From assembly GCA_049890115.1 (NCBI GenBank), contig JBMHCC010000046.1, positions 8,321 to 72,320 of the forward strand: a stretch of DNA of 64,000 bases, written 5' to 3'. Origin of the DNA: UBA685 sp049890115 (lineage in GTDB: Bacteria; Pseudomonadota; Alphaproteobacteria; Puniceispirillales; Puniceispirillaceae). A program made the position numbers and the translations under genes. This document shows, piece after piece, positions 26,960 through 35,733 of this stretch. Below the pieces are notes generated by a model. That model ran no database searches. It was not told the DNA's origin and worked only from the letters and a program-made list of their open reading frames with translations. The number at the start of each line of letters is the position of its first letter. The stretch's first letter is position 1.

Positions 26960-28387
26960 TTAATAGCTTATGGATAACCCTATAGTAGCATTTCTGTTTT
27001 TCCCGCGTTGCAGAGGGTTTTGAGAGGCCGAATCAAATTGGCTTACCTCAAAAAATATTTCAAACGGGCTGAACTGATTCTCTAGGATGGTAAATCGTAA
27101 TCTAATATTATTTTCTGTGACCTGATGTGGTGCTGTTAAGAACGGCAAGACCTTATCGAAACGGGTGTGATGACGTTCTGCGATAACCAAAGTTGACAGA
27201 AAGGGATAGAGCCGGCTCTGCAATAGAAGGCCGCCGCCCATCCGCAAACGCTGGCCATAGAGATCAGAATGAGATGGCACTAGCTGTTCTATGCGGTAAT
27301 TCCCGCCAATTTCAATAGTGGGGGTTAGCCTAAAACTATGATGCACTGATGATGAATAGCTGTGATGACCTGTCCCATTGATTCTGCCGCGACTCATTTC
27401 AACATGCCATTTCTGAATCCAAATTGGGGTGAGAATGCTATCAAATTCTAGGAAAATGCTGGCTTCTTCAGATACCATCCTTTCAAAGGACGCTGTTTGC
27501 GGCACAATGGTCACGCGCAATTTGCTGCCAATAGTACGGCGTAATTTCGGATTGATCTGACGCTGCCACGCCAGCGTGATAGCAGCTGAAGAGTGCCGAT
27601 AGCCTGAAATATGATGAATTTGTTCATGGTTGATTTGCAAGCTGTCACGAATGGTTATCTGTTTCTGGCTCGCAAAATTAATATGCAACAGACCAGCGGT
27701 TTTTCGCGGCGCTTGTTGAGGTGCTTGAAACTGGCGACTAGCTGGACATAGTGACACAAGAGCTGTGCAAATATCATCAAGCAAAGAGCCTTGTTCAGCG
27801 ATGATGTCATCTTGGCTGGCAATTTGTCCTGTGCGCGGTGCGCGTATCATAGATAATCTTGTATCAAGCTGGTTGCGCCATTGCCATGGGCATACATTAT
27901 CATAATGTTTGATGACAGCCTCATCAATCAGAGGTCCTGCCAGATTACGATAATGGTCGAGGTGACGTTGTGCATTCTGGCATTTTCCTGCCAAAGCGGA
28001 ATAAAGCGCTGCTAGGGATAATAATGGCAGATAATCTGGATAGAATGTTAAAGCTTGGTCAAGCAAGCTTCGTGCATCAGCATGATGACCAGTATGACGT
28101 AACGCTATAATTGTTAAATATAGCTGGCGTGGACGATGATAACGACTATCAAGATAGCGGCGACCAACCAGCGCAGCTATTGCCCATTTCTGGTCTTGAA
28201 CCAGCTGTTGCAAAGCCTGCTCAATAGCTATCAAATCACTAATATGAGGTGCAGTGCCATCATCAACGTAATCTGGCCCATCTTCTAGGTAATCTTCCTG
28301 TGCTTGTTGGGCAAGAAGAGGGCAAGGCACGATGACGAGCAGCACTAAAAGAGCCACGCGCAAAAATCGGTTTGTTAGAAAGAACAC
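26960..28387 (-). CDS. Slam-like outer-membrane protein (TPR plus DUF560-type beta-barrel)
   Basis: 475 aa from a GTG at 28387, chosen because AGGAT lies seven bases upstream and a clean signal peptide follows (FLRVALLVLLVIVPCPLLAQQ). The frame stays open to 28573 but that part looks non-coding. Residues 45-160 contain helical TPR-like repeats (AIEQALQQLVQ, ARSLLDQALTFYPDYLPLLSLAALY). From about residue 190 to the end come alternating beta-strands, and the last residues are IGLSISY, an aromatic end as in outer-membrane barrels. The last block, SPFEIFFEVSQFDSASQNP then KNRNATIGLS, fits the closing strands of surface lipoprotein assembly modifiers (Slam, DUF560). Slam proteins move lipoproteins to the cell surface. 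It follows the lipoprotein subtilisin gene by 124 bases. Another barrel assembly or export factor is possible. Confidence 0.6.
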   Translation of the reverse strand: MFFLTNRFLRVALLVLLVIVPCPLLAQQAQEDYLEDGPDYVDDGTAPHISDLIAIEQALQQLVQDQKWAIAALVGRRYLDSRYHRPRQLYLTIIALRHTGHHADARSLLDQALTFYPDYLPLLSLAALYSALAGKCQNAQRHLDHYRNLAGPLIDEAVIKHYDNVCPWQWRNQLDTRLSMIRAPRTGQIASQDDIIAEQGSLLDDICTALVSLCPASRQFQAPQQAPRKTAGLLHINFASQKQITIRDSLQINHEQIHHISGYRHSSAAITLAWQRQINPKLRRTIGSKLRVTIVPQTASFERMVSEEASIFLEFDSILTPIWIQKWHVEMSRGRINGTGHHSYSSSVHHSFRLTPTIEIGGNYRIEQLVPSHSDLYGQRLRMGGGLLLQSRLYPFLSTLVIAERHHTRFDKVLPFLTAPHQVTENNIRLRFTILENQFSPFEIFFEVSQFDSASQNPLQRGKNRNATIGLSISY

Positions 28388-28511
28388 ATTTTTATCCTGA
28401 ATTTGGTCATTCAGAATAAAAAATGAGATGTTAAATTTTCGTAAACAAACAGCACGCCTTATGCCTTTTGAGACCCTGATTGCGAAAAAAGATAGACCTA
28501 AAATGACTGGC

Positions 28512-29666
28512 CTAAAATGATAGGCGCCAACCAAGTGAGAGCTTTTGTGTTTTTTTGGCTTGAATATCGTCAAGTTGATAAGATGCTGTTAATGCCCCGA
28601 TAGGCAGCTGGTTTTGCCATTTCGCCTCAAGCTGGCGTGCTGGGCGTGCTGGCTGGATTGTTGTAGCGGCAATGCTCGCACCAGAAAATGTCAGTGATAA
28701 ATCATCAATTTGCAATGGTTGTTTGATGGTAAAGGAAATATCACTATTCGCTATTGGCGTGTCTAATCCTATCTGCCAGCTAGAAAATGTCGCTTCCGCT
28801 GCACAAATCAAACAGCCAGATTGTGATGTCACCTTGCTTTGCCCTGCTAGCATTTCTGCCTGTAATGCCATCACACCAAAAGCATGACGATAGCCACTGC
28901 TTAGCCAATAGGCCTGACCACCTCCCCAGCGAAGAGCCCCAAAACCGCGGCTATCAAGCCAGCGATTCTGACTTCTATCAAGACCAAAGCTAAGCCAGCT
29001 TTGCCTGCCAGAATGGTCAGTGATAGATTCAAAATGACGATGCATTAACACAAGCTGGCGGCTGGTATCATAACCAAAATGCAGCTGCCATTGAGATGGC
29101 GCGTCTGCATTGGCAGTGGCACTAGCAATACCAAACCAATGTTGCATAGGCTGATAGCTAATATCAGTTAATTGTGCACTACCAACTATCTGTTCAGGAA
29201 ATAAGCCAGTATCAGCAATATATTGCCAGCTATTGCCGCGTGAGACGCGCGATAATAAAGGTGCTGGGTCATTATGATTTTCAAGCCGCAGATTGCTGCC
29301 TAGAAACGAATCTGCCTGTATCGCAAACTGTGCATTATCAAAACTATCACTGGCAATAAACCGTACCCCTGTCATAGCTGATAGCATCGCCTCATCAATA
29401 ATCAGACCAGGTTCAAGAGCAGCATCATCCAAAGCCACATCAGCATCATTCGCACTGATAGATAACGTGCCGATAGGCGACAAAGCTGCTGAGACATCCA
29501 TCATGCCATGGCCAAAAATTGATGCCATCTTATCAGCACCACATTTCGACAACGTACAACCATTAGCAGCTGTCAGCCCATCATAGCTAGCTGTTTGCAA
29601 TAGGCGATTGGCAGCTTGTTGCGCTGATAATTGGGGGGAAGGCATCTTTGATAAGTGCCAAAGCAC
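28512..29666 (-). CDS. C-terminal part of a frameshifted subtilisin autotransporter (beta-barrel)
   Basis: Open frame of 384 codons overlapping the end of the upstream protease frame by 80 bases. From QLSAQQAANRLLQTAS at about 29630 it continues exactly the sequence expected after the SGTSMAAP block of S8 autotransporters: FGHGMMDVSAALSPIG is the usual end of the protease domain. The rest, about 330 residues, is made of alternating short strands and ends in LSLGWRLSF, a barrel end with terminal Phe. Four cysteines occur in two pairs (CTLSKC, CLIC). Its first codons (MLWHLSK) are out-of-frame protease sequence, so it probably has no translation start of its own. It joins the upstream frame if one C is lost from the run at 29633-29638. 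Confidence 0.8.
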   Translation of the reverse strand: MLWHLSKMPSPQLSAQQAANRLLQTASYDGLTAANGCTLSKCGADKMASIFGHGMMDVSAALSPIGTLSISANDADVALDDAALEPGLIIDEAMLSAMTGVRFIASDSFDNAQFAIQADSFLGSNLRLENHNDPAPLLSRVSRGNSWQYIADTGLFPEQIVGSAQLTDISYQPMQHWFGIASATANADAPSQWQLHFGYDTSRQLVLMHRHFESITDHSGRQSWLSFGLDRSQNRWLDSRGFGALRWGGGQAYWLSSGYRHAFGVMALQAEMLAGQSKVTSQSGCLICAAEATFSSWQIGLDTPIANSDISFTIKQPLQIDDLSLTFSGASIAATTIQPARPARQLEAKWQNQLPIGALTASYQLDDIQAKKTQKLSLGWRLSF

Positions 29667-30636
29667 CTGTCACAAGCGGTGCTGCCATTGATGTGCCAGA
29701 GCGTCTTTCATAACCACCGCCAGAGCGCGCACCATAAAGGCCTGTCAAATAGACAGAATCGCCGCCACCTGGCGCAGTCAGACACCATTGTCTGGCAACA
29801 CCGCAACGATTCGTATAGCGCGGCTCTCTGCCTGTGCTATCCACCGCAACAACCGCCAGCCAGCCCTTTTGCAGATAGCGATGATAATAAGGCAGGCCAG
29901 CTCTGATAGAGACCTCATCATCCCCATCATTTCGCGCTGCCCAGACAAGCACCATACCATCTGCCACTGCCGCTTGCCAGGCACCTAATTCAGCACCAAG
30001 AGATCGGTTTACAACTGATTTACTAAGATCTGCAATCTCAAAATTGGATGCCCAGCTATTATTGATAAAACGAATATTCTTGGCACGTGCATCAGCCACT
30101 AGCGAGGGTAGAATCTGGCCACCTGTCTTGCTGCCAAAAGAACCATTTCGGTCAAAAATACGATAAGAGGTGATATCTGCCAGAGGCGCAATGCCATGCA
30201 TTCCCCTGCCATCACGGGTACCACCAAGAAGGCTCGCAACATGTGTGCCATGACCTTGGGGATCAGATAAACCAGCACTACTACCATGCCAATCAAGACC
30301 TGCCTTGACAGTCTCTAATTCAGAATGCGAGCCATCAATACCAGTATCAACCACAGCTGTTTTTACCTGAAAACCAGCATGATTATCCTGATAAATAGAA
30401 GAAAGAGACAATGTGCCTAGTGCTGATTGACGGCTAAATTCACTGCTATAAGATGCCCCTTGCGGTAATACAGGCCTGTCAAAAACCCGCACAGCTGGTG
30501 GCGACGAGGATGATGATGAAACACCGCCACCACCGCCGCCACCGCCACATGCAGAGATGAACAAGATCGTCATAATCATCGCAGTTACGCTGCATGCTGT
30601 GTGAGCGGATCTCTTTATATCATCCATTTGATACAC
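29587..30636 (-). CDS. N-terminal part of the frameshifted lipoprotein subtilisin (S8 protease domain)
   Basis: 349 codons. The signal peptide ends in a lipobox (TILFISACGG, Cys30), followed by Gly8 and a Ser-rich linker. Catalytic Asp97 (TAVVDTGIDGSHSE), His129 (DPQGHGTHVASLLGG), oxyanion Asn236 (WAARNDGDD) and Ser316 (SGTSMAAPLVTGA) are all present, so the protease domain is intact. The frame then leaves the family alignment at a six-C run and ends 16 codons later. In the alternative frame the protein continues to a beta-barrel, total about 707 residues. This layout (lipoprotein signal, subtilisin, barrel) is that of Neisseria NalP. It is the first gene of the minus-strand cluster with the Slam-like protein. 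It could be a real mutation, a phase-variable site or a sequencing error. Confidence 0.88.
   Translation of the reverse strand: MYQMDDIKRSAHTACSVTAMIMTILFISACGGGGGGGGVSSSSSSPPAVRVFDRPVLPQGASYSSEFSRQSALGTLSLSSIYQDNHAGFQVKTAVVDTGIDGSHSELETVKAGLDWHGSSAGLSDPQGHGTHVASLLGGTRDGRGMHGIAPLADITSYRIFDRNGSFGSKTGGQILPSLVADARAKNIRFINNSWASNFEIADLSKSVVNRSLGAELGAWQAAVADGMVLVWAARNDGDDEVSIRAGLPYYHRYLQKGWLAVVAVDSTGREPRYTNRCGVARQWCLTAPGGGDSVYLTGLYGARSGGGYERRSGTSMAAPLVTGALALIKDAFPPIISATSCQSPIANS
29633..29638 (-). repeat. Six-cytosine run at the subtilisin frameshift
   Basis: G6 on the plus strand (C6 in the coding strand). With five Cs the reading is D-A-F-P-Q-L-S-A-Q-Q, in perfect agreement with the downstream frame; with six it becomes D-A-F-P-P-I-I-S and soon stops. 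The shift is therefore located to this run. Confidence 0.85.
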
Positions 30637-30750
30637 CCCTTATCCCGAGCGAGACTCCGCTCATACAAGAGGGTATTAAATTAGATATTTTTAATGTTTA
30701 AAGCAGTCCATCTGGATGAAAGAGCTAGTCTTTATGAGGTAGTGATCATG

Positions 30751-31362
30751 CTATTGTGCTAGCAGCTTTTCCATTTTGGCTAATGCCACTTCATAGGGTT
30801 CAGCTGGGCTGATTGTGCCTTTGAACTGACCATCTGATCGATATAAAAACACAGATGCTGTGTGATCAACCAGATACTCATCATCTCCTGTATCAATGCG
30901 TTTCGCAAAGACACCGAATCGCTGTAATGTCTGTGCAATCTCATCGCTTTGACCTGTGATTCCGATGATATCAGCATCAAATAGGCTGAGATATTCGCTC
31001 ATCTGTGTGACGGTATCACGCTCTGGGTCAACTGTGAAAAAGACAAGCTGGAGATCATCTGCGCCTTTGCTATTCGCAGCTATCAGTTCTGATTTTATAT
31101 CTGCCATCTGGCTAAGGGTTGTTGGGCAAATATCAGGGCACCAAGTAAATCCAAAATAAATGGCGGTTGGCTTGCCAGCCAAATCATCATTGGTAATGGC
31201 TTGCCCCTGATGATCCAGCAGGCTGAAATCTGTAGCTGATAAAGAAGGCAGCAAGCCCTTATCTGATGTTTTAAGATAGTGCTGGCCTGCAAAACCGCCA
31301 ATCAGTGCGAGAAGACCAATAATGAAAATCACGGCAATCTGTTTTGATGATAGCTGTTTCAT
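30751..31362 (-). CDS. SCO1/SenC family copper chaperone
   Basis: 203 aa from the ATG at 31362, which places the membrane anchor (IAVIFIIGLLALIGGFAG) at the N-terminus; the frame is open to 31422. The copper site is GFTWCPDICPTTL (C-x3-C) with the distal His in LVDHTASVFLYR. Thioredoxin fold. It helps metallate the CuA site of cytochrome c oxidase, or handles periplasmic thiols. It fits with ctaA in the window as part of aa3 oxidase biogenesis. Confidence 0.93.
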   Translation of the reverse strand: MKQLSSKQIAVIFIIGLLALIGGFAGQHYLKTSDKGLLPSLSATDFSLLDHQGQAITNDDLAGKPTAIYFGFTWCPDICPTTLSQMADIKSELIAANSKGADDLQLVFFTVDPERDTVTQMSEYLSLFDADIIGITGQSDEIAQTLQRFGVFAKRIDTGDDEYLVDHTASVFLYRSDGQFKGTISPAEPYEVALAKMEKLLAQ

Positions 31363-31659
31363 CTTAAAAAATGTCACTTTCAAAGGCAGTTTTATTATCT
31401 TGGCACTGATGCTGTCACACACTTATGACAAGATAAGGGCAATGCGATAATGATGGCAAATTTAGCATTATTAAGACGCTGTTACCATGAAACAGATGGC
31501 AAGGTGATGTTCAAAAATGTCGCGGCTGACAAGGTGATATCTTTTATTTGTCAAAGAGGCTAAATACCACTATCGTCACAGCTGATTTCTGGCTCTCATT
31601 TGGGCCTGCTTATCATCGTCACTATGGCTATCATTATGGCAAAAGGTTGCTGACAAATC
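31363..31659. other. About 300-bp spacer between sco and yggT
   Basis: Divergent intergenic region. I see no tRNA, terminator or consensus promoter. A 37-codon frame starting with ATG at 31450 has no recognisable content and I do not call it. Confidence 0.5.
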
Positions 31660-31938
31660 ATGATGTCTTTGCTCTTTCTGATTGACACGATCATCACGCT
31701 TTATATCTGGAGCCTTGTTATCTATGTGGTAGCAAGCTGGCTAATTGCGTTTAATATCATTAATCCTTGGCAGCCTGCAATAAGGCAGATCCTAACAATG
31801 CTGGAACGGTTACATGAACCGGTAATGTCACGCATCAGACAAGTATTACCGAATCTAGGCGGCATTGATATTAGCCCCATTATCGTGTTGTTAGCATTGC
31901 AGTTTTTGCGCAATTTATTATTTGAATATCTGGCATAG
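31660..31938 (+). CDS. YggT family membrane protein
   Basis: 92 aa with two hydrophobic helices (residues 1-30 and 65-90) and the family motif LERLHEPVMSRIRQVLPNLGGIDISPIIVLLALQ, read in parts around residues 46-80. YggT proteins are small inner-membrane proteins linked to osmotic tolerance and cell division; the precise role is unknown. It lies 160 bases upstream of folD. Confidence 0.9.
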   Translation: MMSLLFLIDTIITLYIWSLVIYVVASWLIAFNIINPWQPAIRQILTMLERLHEPVMSRIRQVLPNLGGIDISPIIVLLALQFLRNLLFEYLA

Positions 31939-32098
31939 GGATCACTTTGCCTGATAATCTTGTCAGTGACAGCAAATTAGAATTCAGGCGAAATTATCAT
32001 AAAGATAAACTAAAATTATGTCGCAATTAAATGATAGGGACATGGCATAGCTATTATCTTTGGCACAGCATTGAACGGGAATAAGGGGTAAGATTGAA

Positions 32099-32995
32099 AT
32101 GGCACAGCTAATTGATGGCAAGGCATTTTCTGAAAAATTAGTCGTTGAAATGGCAGATTACGCTGCCAAAATAACACAGGTAACAGGCACAGCCCCTGGC
32201 CTTGCTGTGGTGTTGGTTGGTGACGATCCGGCATCTCATGTCTATGTGCGCAACAAAGCTGAGAGGACAAAATCAGCTGGTATGCGCTCAATCGAACATC
32301 GCTTGCCTGCTGATACATCAGAAGCTGATTTGCTGGCTTTGGTTGAGACGCTTAATCATGATGATAGCATTGACGGCATTTTGGTTCAGCTGCCTCTGCC
32401 AGACCAGATTGATTCTGATAAGGTGATACAATCTATTGCTCATGAAAAAGATGTTGATGGCTTTCATCTGATGAATGTTGGCGCCTTATCAACAGGTCTT
32501 GATGCGCTTGTCCCTTGCACACCATTTGGCTGTATCTTGCTGCTTCGTGATTTACTAGGCTCTCTGTCAGGGCTGAATGCTGTGGTGCTTGGCCGCTCTA
32601 ATATTGTCGGTAAGCCCATGGCACAATTATTGCTGGCTGAAAATGCCACTGTCACAATCGCCCATTCACGCACAAAAGATTTAGAAGCACTATGCCGGTC
32701 AGCTGATATTTTGGTTGCTGCTGTGGGACGCCCTGAGATGGTCAAAGCAGAATGGGTTAAAGAAGGTGCCTGTGTGATTGATGTTGGCATTAACCGTGTG
32801 CCTGCACCTGAGAGAGGGGAAGGCAAATTCCGCCTGACAGGAGATGTTGATTTTGCCGCTGTTGAACCAGTGGCAGGTGCCATCACCCCTGTGCCTGGCG
32901 GTGTTGGACCAATGACAATTGCTTGTCTGTTGCGTAATACCGTTGTTGCCGCAGCACGCCGCCATAATCTTAAGCTTGATGGCTTGACTTCTTAA
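32099..32995 (+). CDS. folD: Bifunctional methylenetetrahydrofolate dehydrogenase/cyclohydrolase
   Basis: 298 aa. The catalytic Lys is in SHVYVRNKAERTKSAGM (about residues 44-60); GRSNIVGKPMAQLL and PGGVGPMTIACLL are family signatures. It interconverts methylene-, methenyl- and formyl-THF with NADP. GGGGTAAG upstream of the ATG is a good ribosome-binding site. It leads a run with a HIG1 protein, a cobalamin adenosyltransferase and etfBA. Confidence 0.97.
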   Translation: MAQLIDGKAFSEKLVVEMADYAAKITQVTGTAPGLAVVLVGDDPASHVYVRNKAERTKSAGMRSIEHRLPADTSEADLLALVETLNHDDSIDGILVQLPLPDQIDSDKVIQSIAHEKDVDGFHLMNVGALSTGLDALVPCTPFGCILLLRDLLGSLSGLNAVVLGRSNIVGKPMAQLLLAENATVTIAHSRTKDLEALCRSADILVAAVGRPEMVKAEWVKEGACVIDVGINRVPAPERGEGKFRLTGDVDFAAVEPVAGAITPVPGGVGPMTIACLLRNTVVAAARRHNLKLDGLTS

Positions 32996-33050
32996 CCATT
33001 TGGCCAAGCTTTCCTATGTATAGCTTTTATGACAGGATGCGTTCAGTTTT

Positions 33051-33251
33051 ATGGATATTGAAAAAATCGTAATGGGGGCAGCCCTTTTGATTGTGGCCTT
33101 TATCTTGGGATGGGGCATTTACAGCATGGGTCGCGGCGGTGAATATAACCGCAATATATCAAATAAATTAATGCGCTACCGTGTCTTGTTTCAGGCGCTA
33201 GCCATATTAATTTTCATAGTGATATTATGGTTCCGCGAGCCGCGCGGCTAA
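33051..33251 (+). CDS. Twin-transmembrane HIG1-domain small protein
   Basis: 66 aa: helix at residues 5-25, a basic loop with GRGGEYNRNISNKLMRYRV, then a second helix at 43-60. This is the HIG1/twin-TM family, whose mitochondrial members sit on respiratory supercomplexes. In alphaproteobacteria it often precedes cobO and etfBA, as here. Eleven bases separate it from the next gene. Confidence 0.88.
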   Translation: MDIEKIVMGAALLIVAFILGWGIYSMGRGGEYNRNISNKLMRYRVLFQALAILIFIVILWFREPRG

Positions 33252-33262
33252 GAGAGGGTTAG

Positions 33263-33817
33263 ATGGTCAAGTTAAATAAAATCTATACAAGAACAGGTGA
33301 TAGTGGCGAAACCTCACTGGTCAATGGTGCGCGTGTTTCAAAACATTCACGACGCCCAGCTGCTTTTGGTGAGGTTGACGAGCTCAATTCTGTGATTGGC
33401 CTTGCCAGAACAGAAGCTGATGATGCTGTTAATGAGATGCTGGCGCGTATTCAGAATGATTTATTTGATCTAGGCGCTGATTTGGCCACACCTGAAACAG
33501 ATAAAATGGCACTGCGCATTACAGATGCCCAAGTCAAACGTCTGGAAGATGAAATTGATGTCATGAATGCTGATTTGCAGCCTTTGAAATCATTTATTCT
33601 GCCAGGTGGCACAAAACTAGCAGCATGGTTACATCTTGGCAGAACGGTGGCAAGACGCGCTGAACGCCGCATGACAGAATTGGCCGTCGAAGAAGTCGTG
33701 AATGAGCCAGCTATGCAATATATTAACCGCTTATCTGACCATCTTTTTGTACTAGCACGTCATGTGAATGATAATGGCGCATCTGATGTGTTATGGGTGC
33801 CAGGCTCGAATGGCTAA
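33263..33817 (+). CDS. PduO-type ATP:cob(I)alamin adenosyltransferase
   Basis: 184 aa. The N-terminal ATP-binding motif KIYTRTGDSGETSLVNG (residues 5-21) and FGEVDELNSVIGLAR are typical, as is the helical RTVARRAERR segment near residue 130. It makes adenosylcobalamin. It is in the HIG1 protein-etfBA run; AGAGAGGG precedes the ATG. A small GCCGC/GCGGC hairpin (33825-33840) follows but without a T-run. Confidence 0.93.
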   Translation: MVKLNKIYTRTGDSGETSLVNGARVSKHSRRPAAFGEVDELNSVIGLARTEADDAVNEMLARIQNDLFDLGADLATPETDKMALRITDAQVKRLEDEIDVMNADLQPLKSFILPGGTKLAAWLHLGRTVARRAERRMTELAVEEVVNEPAMQYINRLSDHLFVLARHVNDNGASDVLWVPGSNG

Positions 33818-33983
33818 TGAAACAGCCGCAAAAAAGCGGCAAAATGGCGTTCTGATAGGAAAAAATGTCAGAATTTCACAAAATCATTTTACCTGCCCAT
33901 TCTAAATGGTAGATAGCTTGCGAATAGAATTTTGGACTGGCTGCCAAAAAAATAGCAGTCAGAACAGTGAAAGGACTTAGCAG

Positions 33984-34733
33984 ATGAAAATCCTTGTGCC
34001 AGTAAAGCGCGTCATTGATTATAACGTAAAGGTGCGTGTGAAAGCTGATCAAACAGGTGTTGAGCTTGCCAATGTAAAAATGGCAATGAACCCATTTGAC
34101 GAGATTGCCGTTGAACAAGCACTTCGTATCAAAGAGGCTGGTCAGGCTGATGAAGTTGTGTTGGTTTCAGTTGGCCCGACACAATCTCAGGAAACCATCC
34201 GCACAGGCCTTGCCATGGGTGCTGATAGAGGCATTCATATCGAAGCAGCTCATGAAACAGAGCCATTAGCAGTTGCCAAATTATTACAGGCTGTGATTGC
34301 ACGTGAAGAGCCTGGCCTTGTCCTATGCGGCAAGCAAGCCATTGATGATGATAGCAACCAGACAGGCCAGATGCTATCTGCCTTGCTTGGCTGGTCTCAG
34401 GCAACATTTGCATCAGGCGTCGAGCTCAATGGTGATAGCGCCAAAATCATCCGTGAAGTTGATGGTGGTCTGGAACATATTTCAGTTTCATTGCCATCTG
34501 TCATCAGCGTTGATTTGCGACTGAATGAGCCGCGCTATGCATCACTGCCTAATATTATGAAAGCAAAAAAGAAGCCGATTGACAGCCTGTCTGTTGAAGA
34601 GCTTGGTGTTGATATCGCACCACGTCTTTCTGTTCTAAAAGTCGAAGAGCCAGAAGCTCGTGCGGCAGGTATCAAAGTGGGATCGGTATCTGAACTTGTT
34701 GAAAAACTGAAAAATGAAGCAAAGGTGATCTGA
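33984..34733 (+). CDS. etfB: Electron transfer flavoprotein beta subunit
   Basis: 249 aa. KILVPVKRVIDYNVKVRVK starts the AMP-binding fold; MNPFDEIAVEQALRI and CGKQAIDDDSNQTGQML are canonical. With EtfA it takes electrons from acyl-CoA and other dehydrogenases and passes them to ETF-ubiquinone oxidoreductase. AAAGGA lies before the ATG and the stop is two bases before the etfA start. Confidence 0.97.
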   Translation: MKILVPVKRVIDYNVKVRVKADQTGVELANVKMAMNPFDEIAVEQALRIKEAGQADEVVLVSVGPTQSQETIRTGLAMGADRGIHIEAAHETEPLAVAKLLQAVIAREEPGLVLCGKQAIDDDSNQTGQMLSALLGWSQATFASGVELNGDSAKIIREVDGGLEHISVSLPSVISVDLRLNEPRYASLPNIMKAKKKPIDSLSVEELGVDIAPRLSVLKVEEPEARAAGIKVGSVSELVEKLKNEAKVI

Positions 34734-34735
34734 AG

Positions 34736-35668
34736 ATGAGCATTTTGATAATTTGTGATCATGATGGCGCAACATTAGGCGCTGCTACACTGAACGCTGT
34801 CACAGCTGCTGTTGAAATTGGCGGTGATATTGATGTGCTTGTCGCTGGCAATAATGTTGGTGATATCGCATCACAAGCAGCATCGATTGCTGGCGTGGCG
34901 CGTGTCCTAACAGCTGATTCAGCTGAATTAGGTAATGGTCTGGCAGAAAATGTCGCACCTGTTATTGCTGGTATTGCTGATAATTACAGCCACATTCTGG
35001 CACCTGCAACAACCTATGGCAAAAACATCATGCCACGTGTTGCCGCAATGAAGGATGTTGCACAAATCTCTGACATTATTTCAGTGGAATCTGCTGATAC
35101 GTTCAAACGTCCTATCTATGCTGGTAACGCCATCGCAACAGTGCAAAGCGGTGAAGGGCTAAAGATGATCACAGTTCGTGCAACCGCTTTTGAAGCTGCT
35201 GCTGAAACAGGTGGCTCTGCTGCGATTGAAAGCGTGTCAGCTGCTGGTGATGCTGGCTTGTCATCATTTGAGAAATCAGAATTATCATCATCAGAACGCC
35301 CAGAGCTGACATCAGCTGGCATTGTGGTATCTGGTGGCCGCGGCATGCAAGATGGTTCAAACTTTGCCATGCTTGAAAAGGTAGCTGATAAATTAGGCGC
35401 AGCTGTTGGCGCATCACGTGCTGCTGTTGATGCTGGCTTTGTGCCAAATGATTATCAGGTTGGCCAAACAGGCAAGGTGGTTGCACCTGACCTTTATATC
35501 GCTGTTGGTATTTCAGGCGCGATTCAGCACCTAGCAGGCATGAAAGACTCAAAAGTCATCGTTGCCATCAATAAAGATGATGAAGCACCTATCTTCCAGG
35601 TAGCTGATTATGGTCTGGTTGCTGATCTATTTGACGCTGTTCCAGAATTAGAAGGCGAGCTAAACTAG
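34736..35668 (+). CDS. etfA: Electron transfer flavoprotein alpha subunit
   Basis: 310 aa. The C-terminal FAD domain is intact: VSGGRGM, GASRAAVDAGFVPNDYQVGQTG and YIAVGISGAIQHLAGM (about residues 210-280). A Ser/Glu-rich linker around residues 180-195 (SSFEKSELSSSERPE) is slightly longer than usual. It is translationally coupled to etfB. A strong terminator follows. Confidence 0.97.
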   Translation: MSILIICDHDGATLGAATLNAVTAAVEIGGDIDVLVAGNNVGDIASQAASIAGVARVLTADSAELGNGLAENVAPVIAGIADNYSHILAPATTYGKNIMPRVAAMKDVAQISDIISVESADTFKRPIYAGNAIATVQSGEGLKMITVRATAFEAAAETGGSAAIESVSAAGDAGLSSFEKSELSSSERPELTSAGIVVSGGRGMQDGSNFAMLEKVADKLGAAVGASRAAVDAGFVPNDYQVGQTGKVVAPDLYIAVGISGAIQHLAGMKDSKVIVAINKDDEAPIFQVADYGLVADLFDAVPELEGELN

Positions 35669-35695
35669 CCTTTTATTACCACTCACATAATAATA

Positions 35696-35727
35696 AAGCC
35701 TGTCAGTTCAACTGACGGGCTTTTTTT
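35696..35727 (+). terminator. Intrinsic terminator after etfA
   Basis: AAGCCTGTCAGT (35696-35707) pairs with ACTGACGGGCTT (35711-35722), with one T-G wobble, around a TCA loop, then a T-run to 35727. It lies between convergent etfA and the TlpA-like gene. Confidence 0.88.
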
Positions 35728-35733
35728 ATGGTA

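Noticed and set aside
28388..28573. N-terminal extension of the Slam-like protein
   Set aside because: The extra 62 codons put the signal peptide inside the protein and overlap the protease gene end; the GTG at 28387 with AGGAT upstream fits better.
31450..31563. 37-codon frame starting with ATG ATG upstream of yggT
   Set aside because: No ribosome-binding site, hydrophobic pattern or family motif.
33825..33840. GCCGC/GCGGC hairpin after the cobalamin adenosyltransferase gene
   Set aside because: Only five base pairs and no T-run; not called as a terminator.
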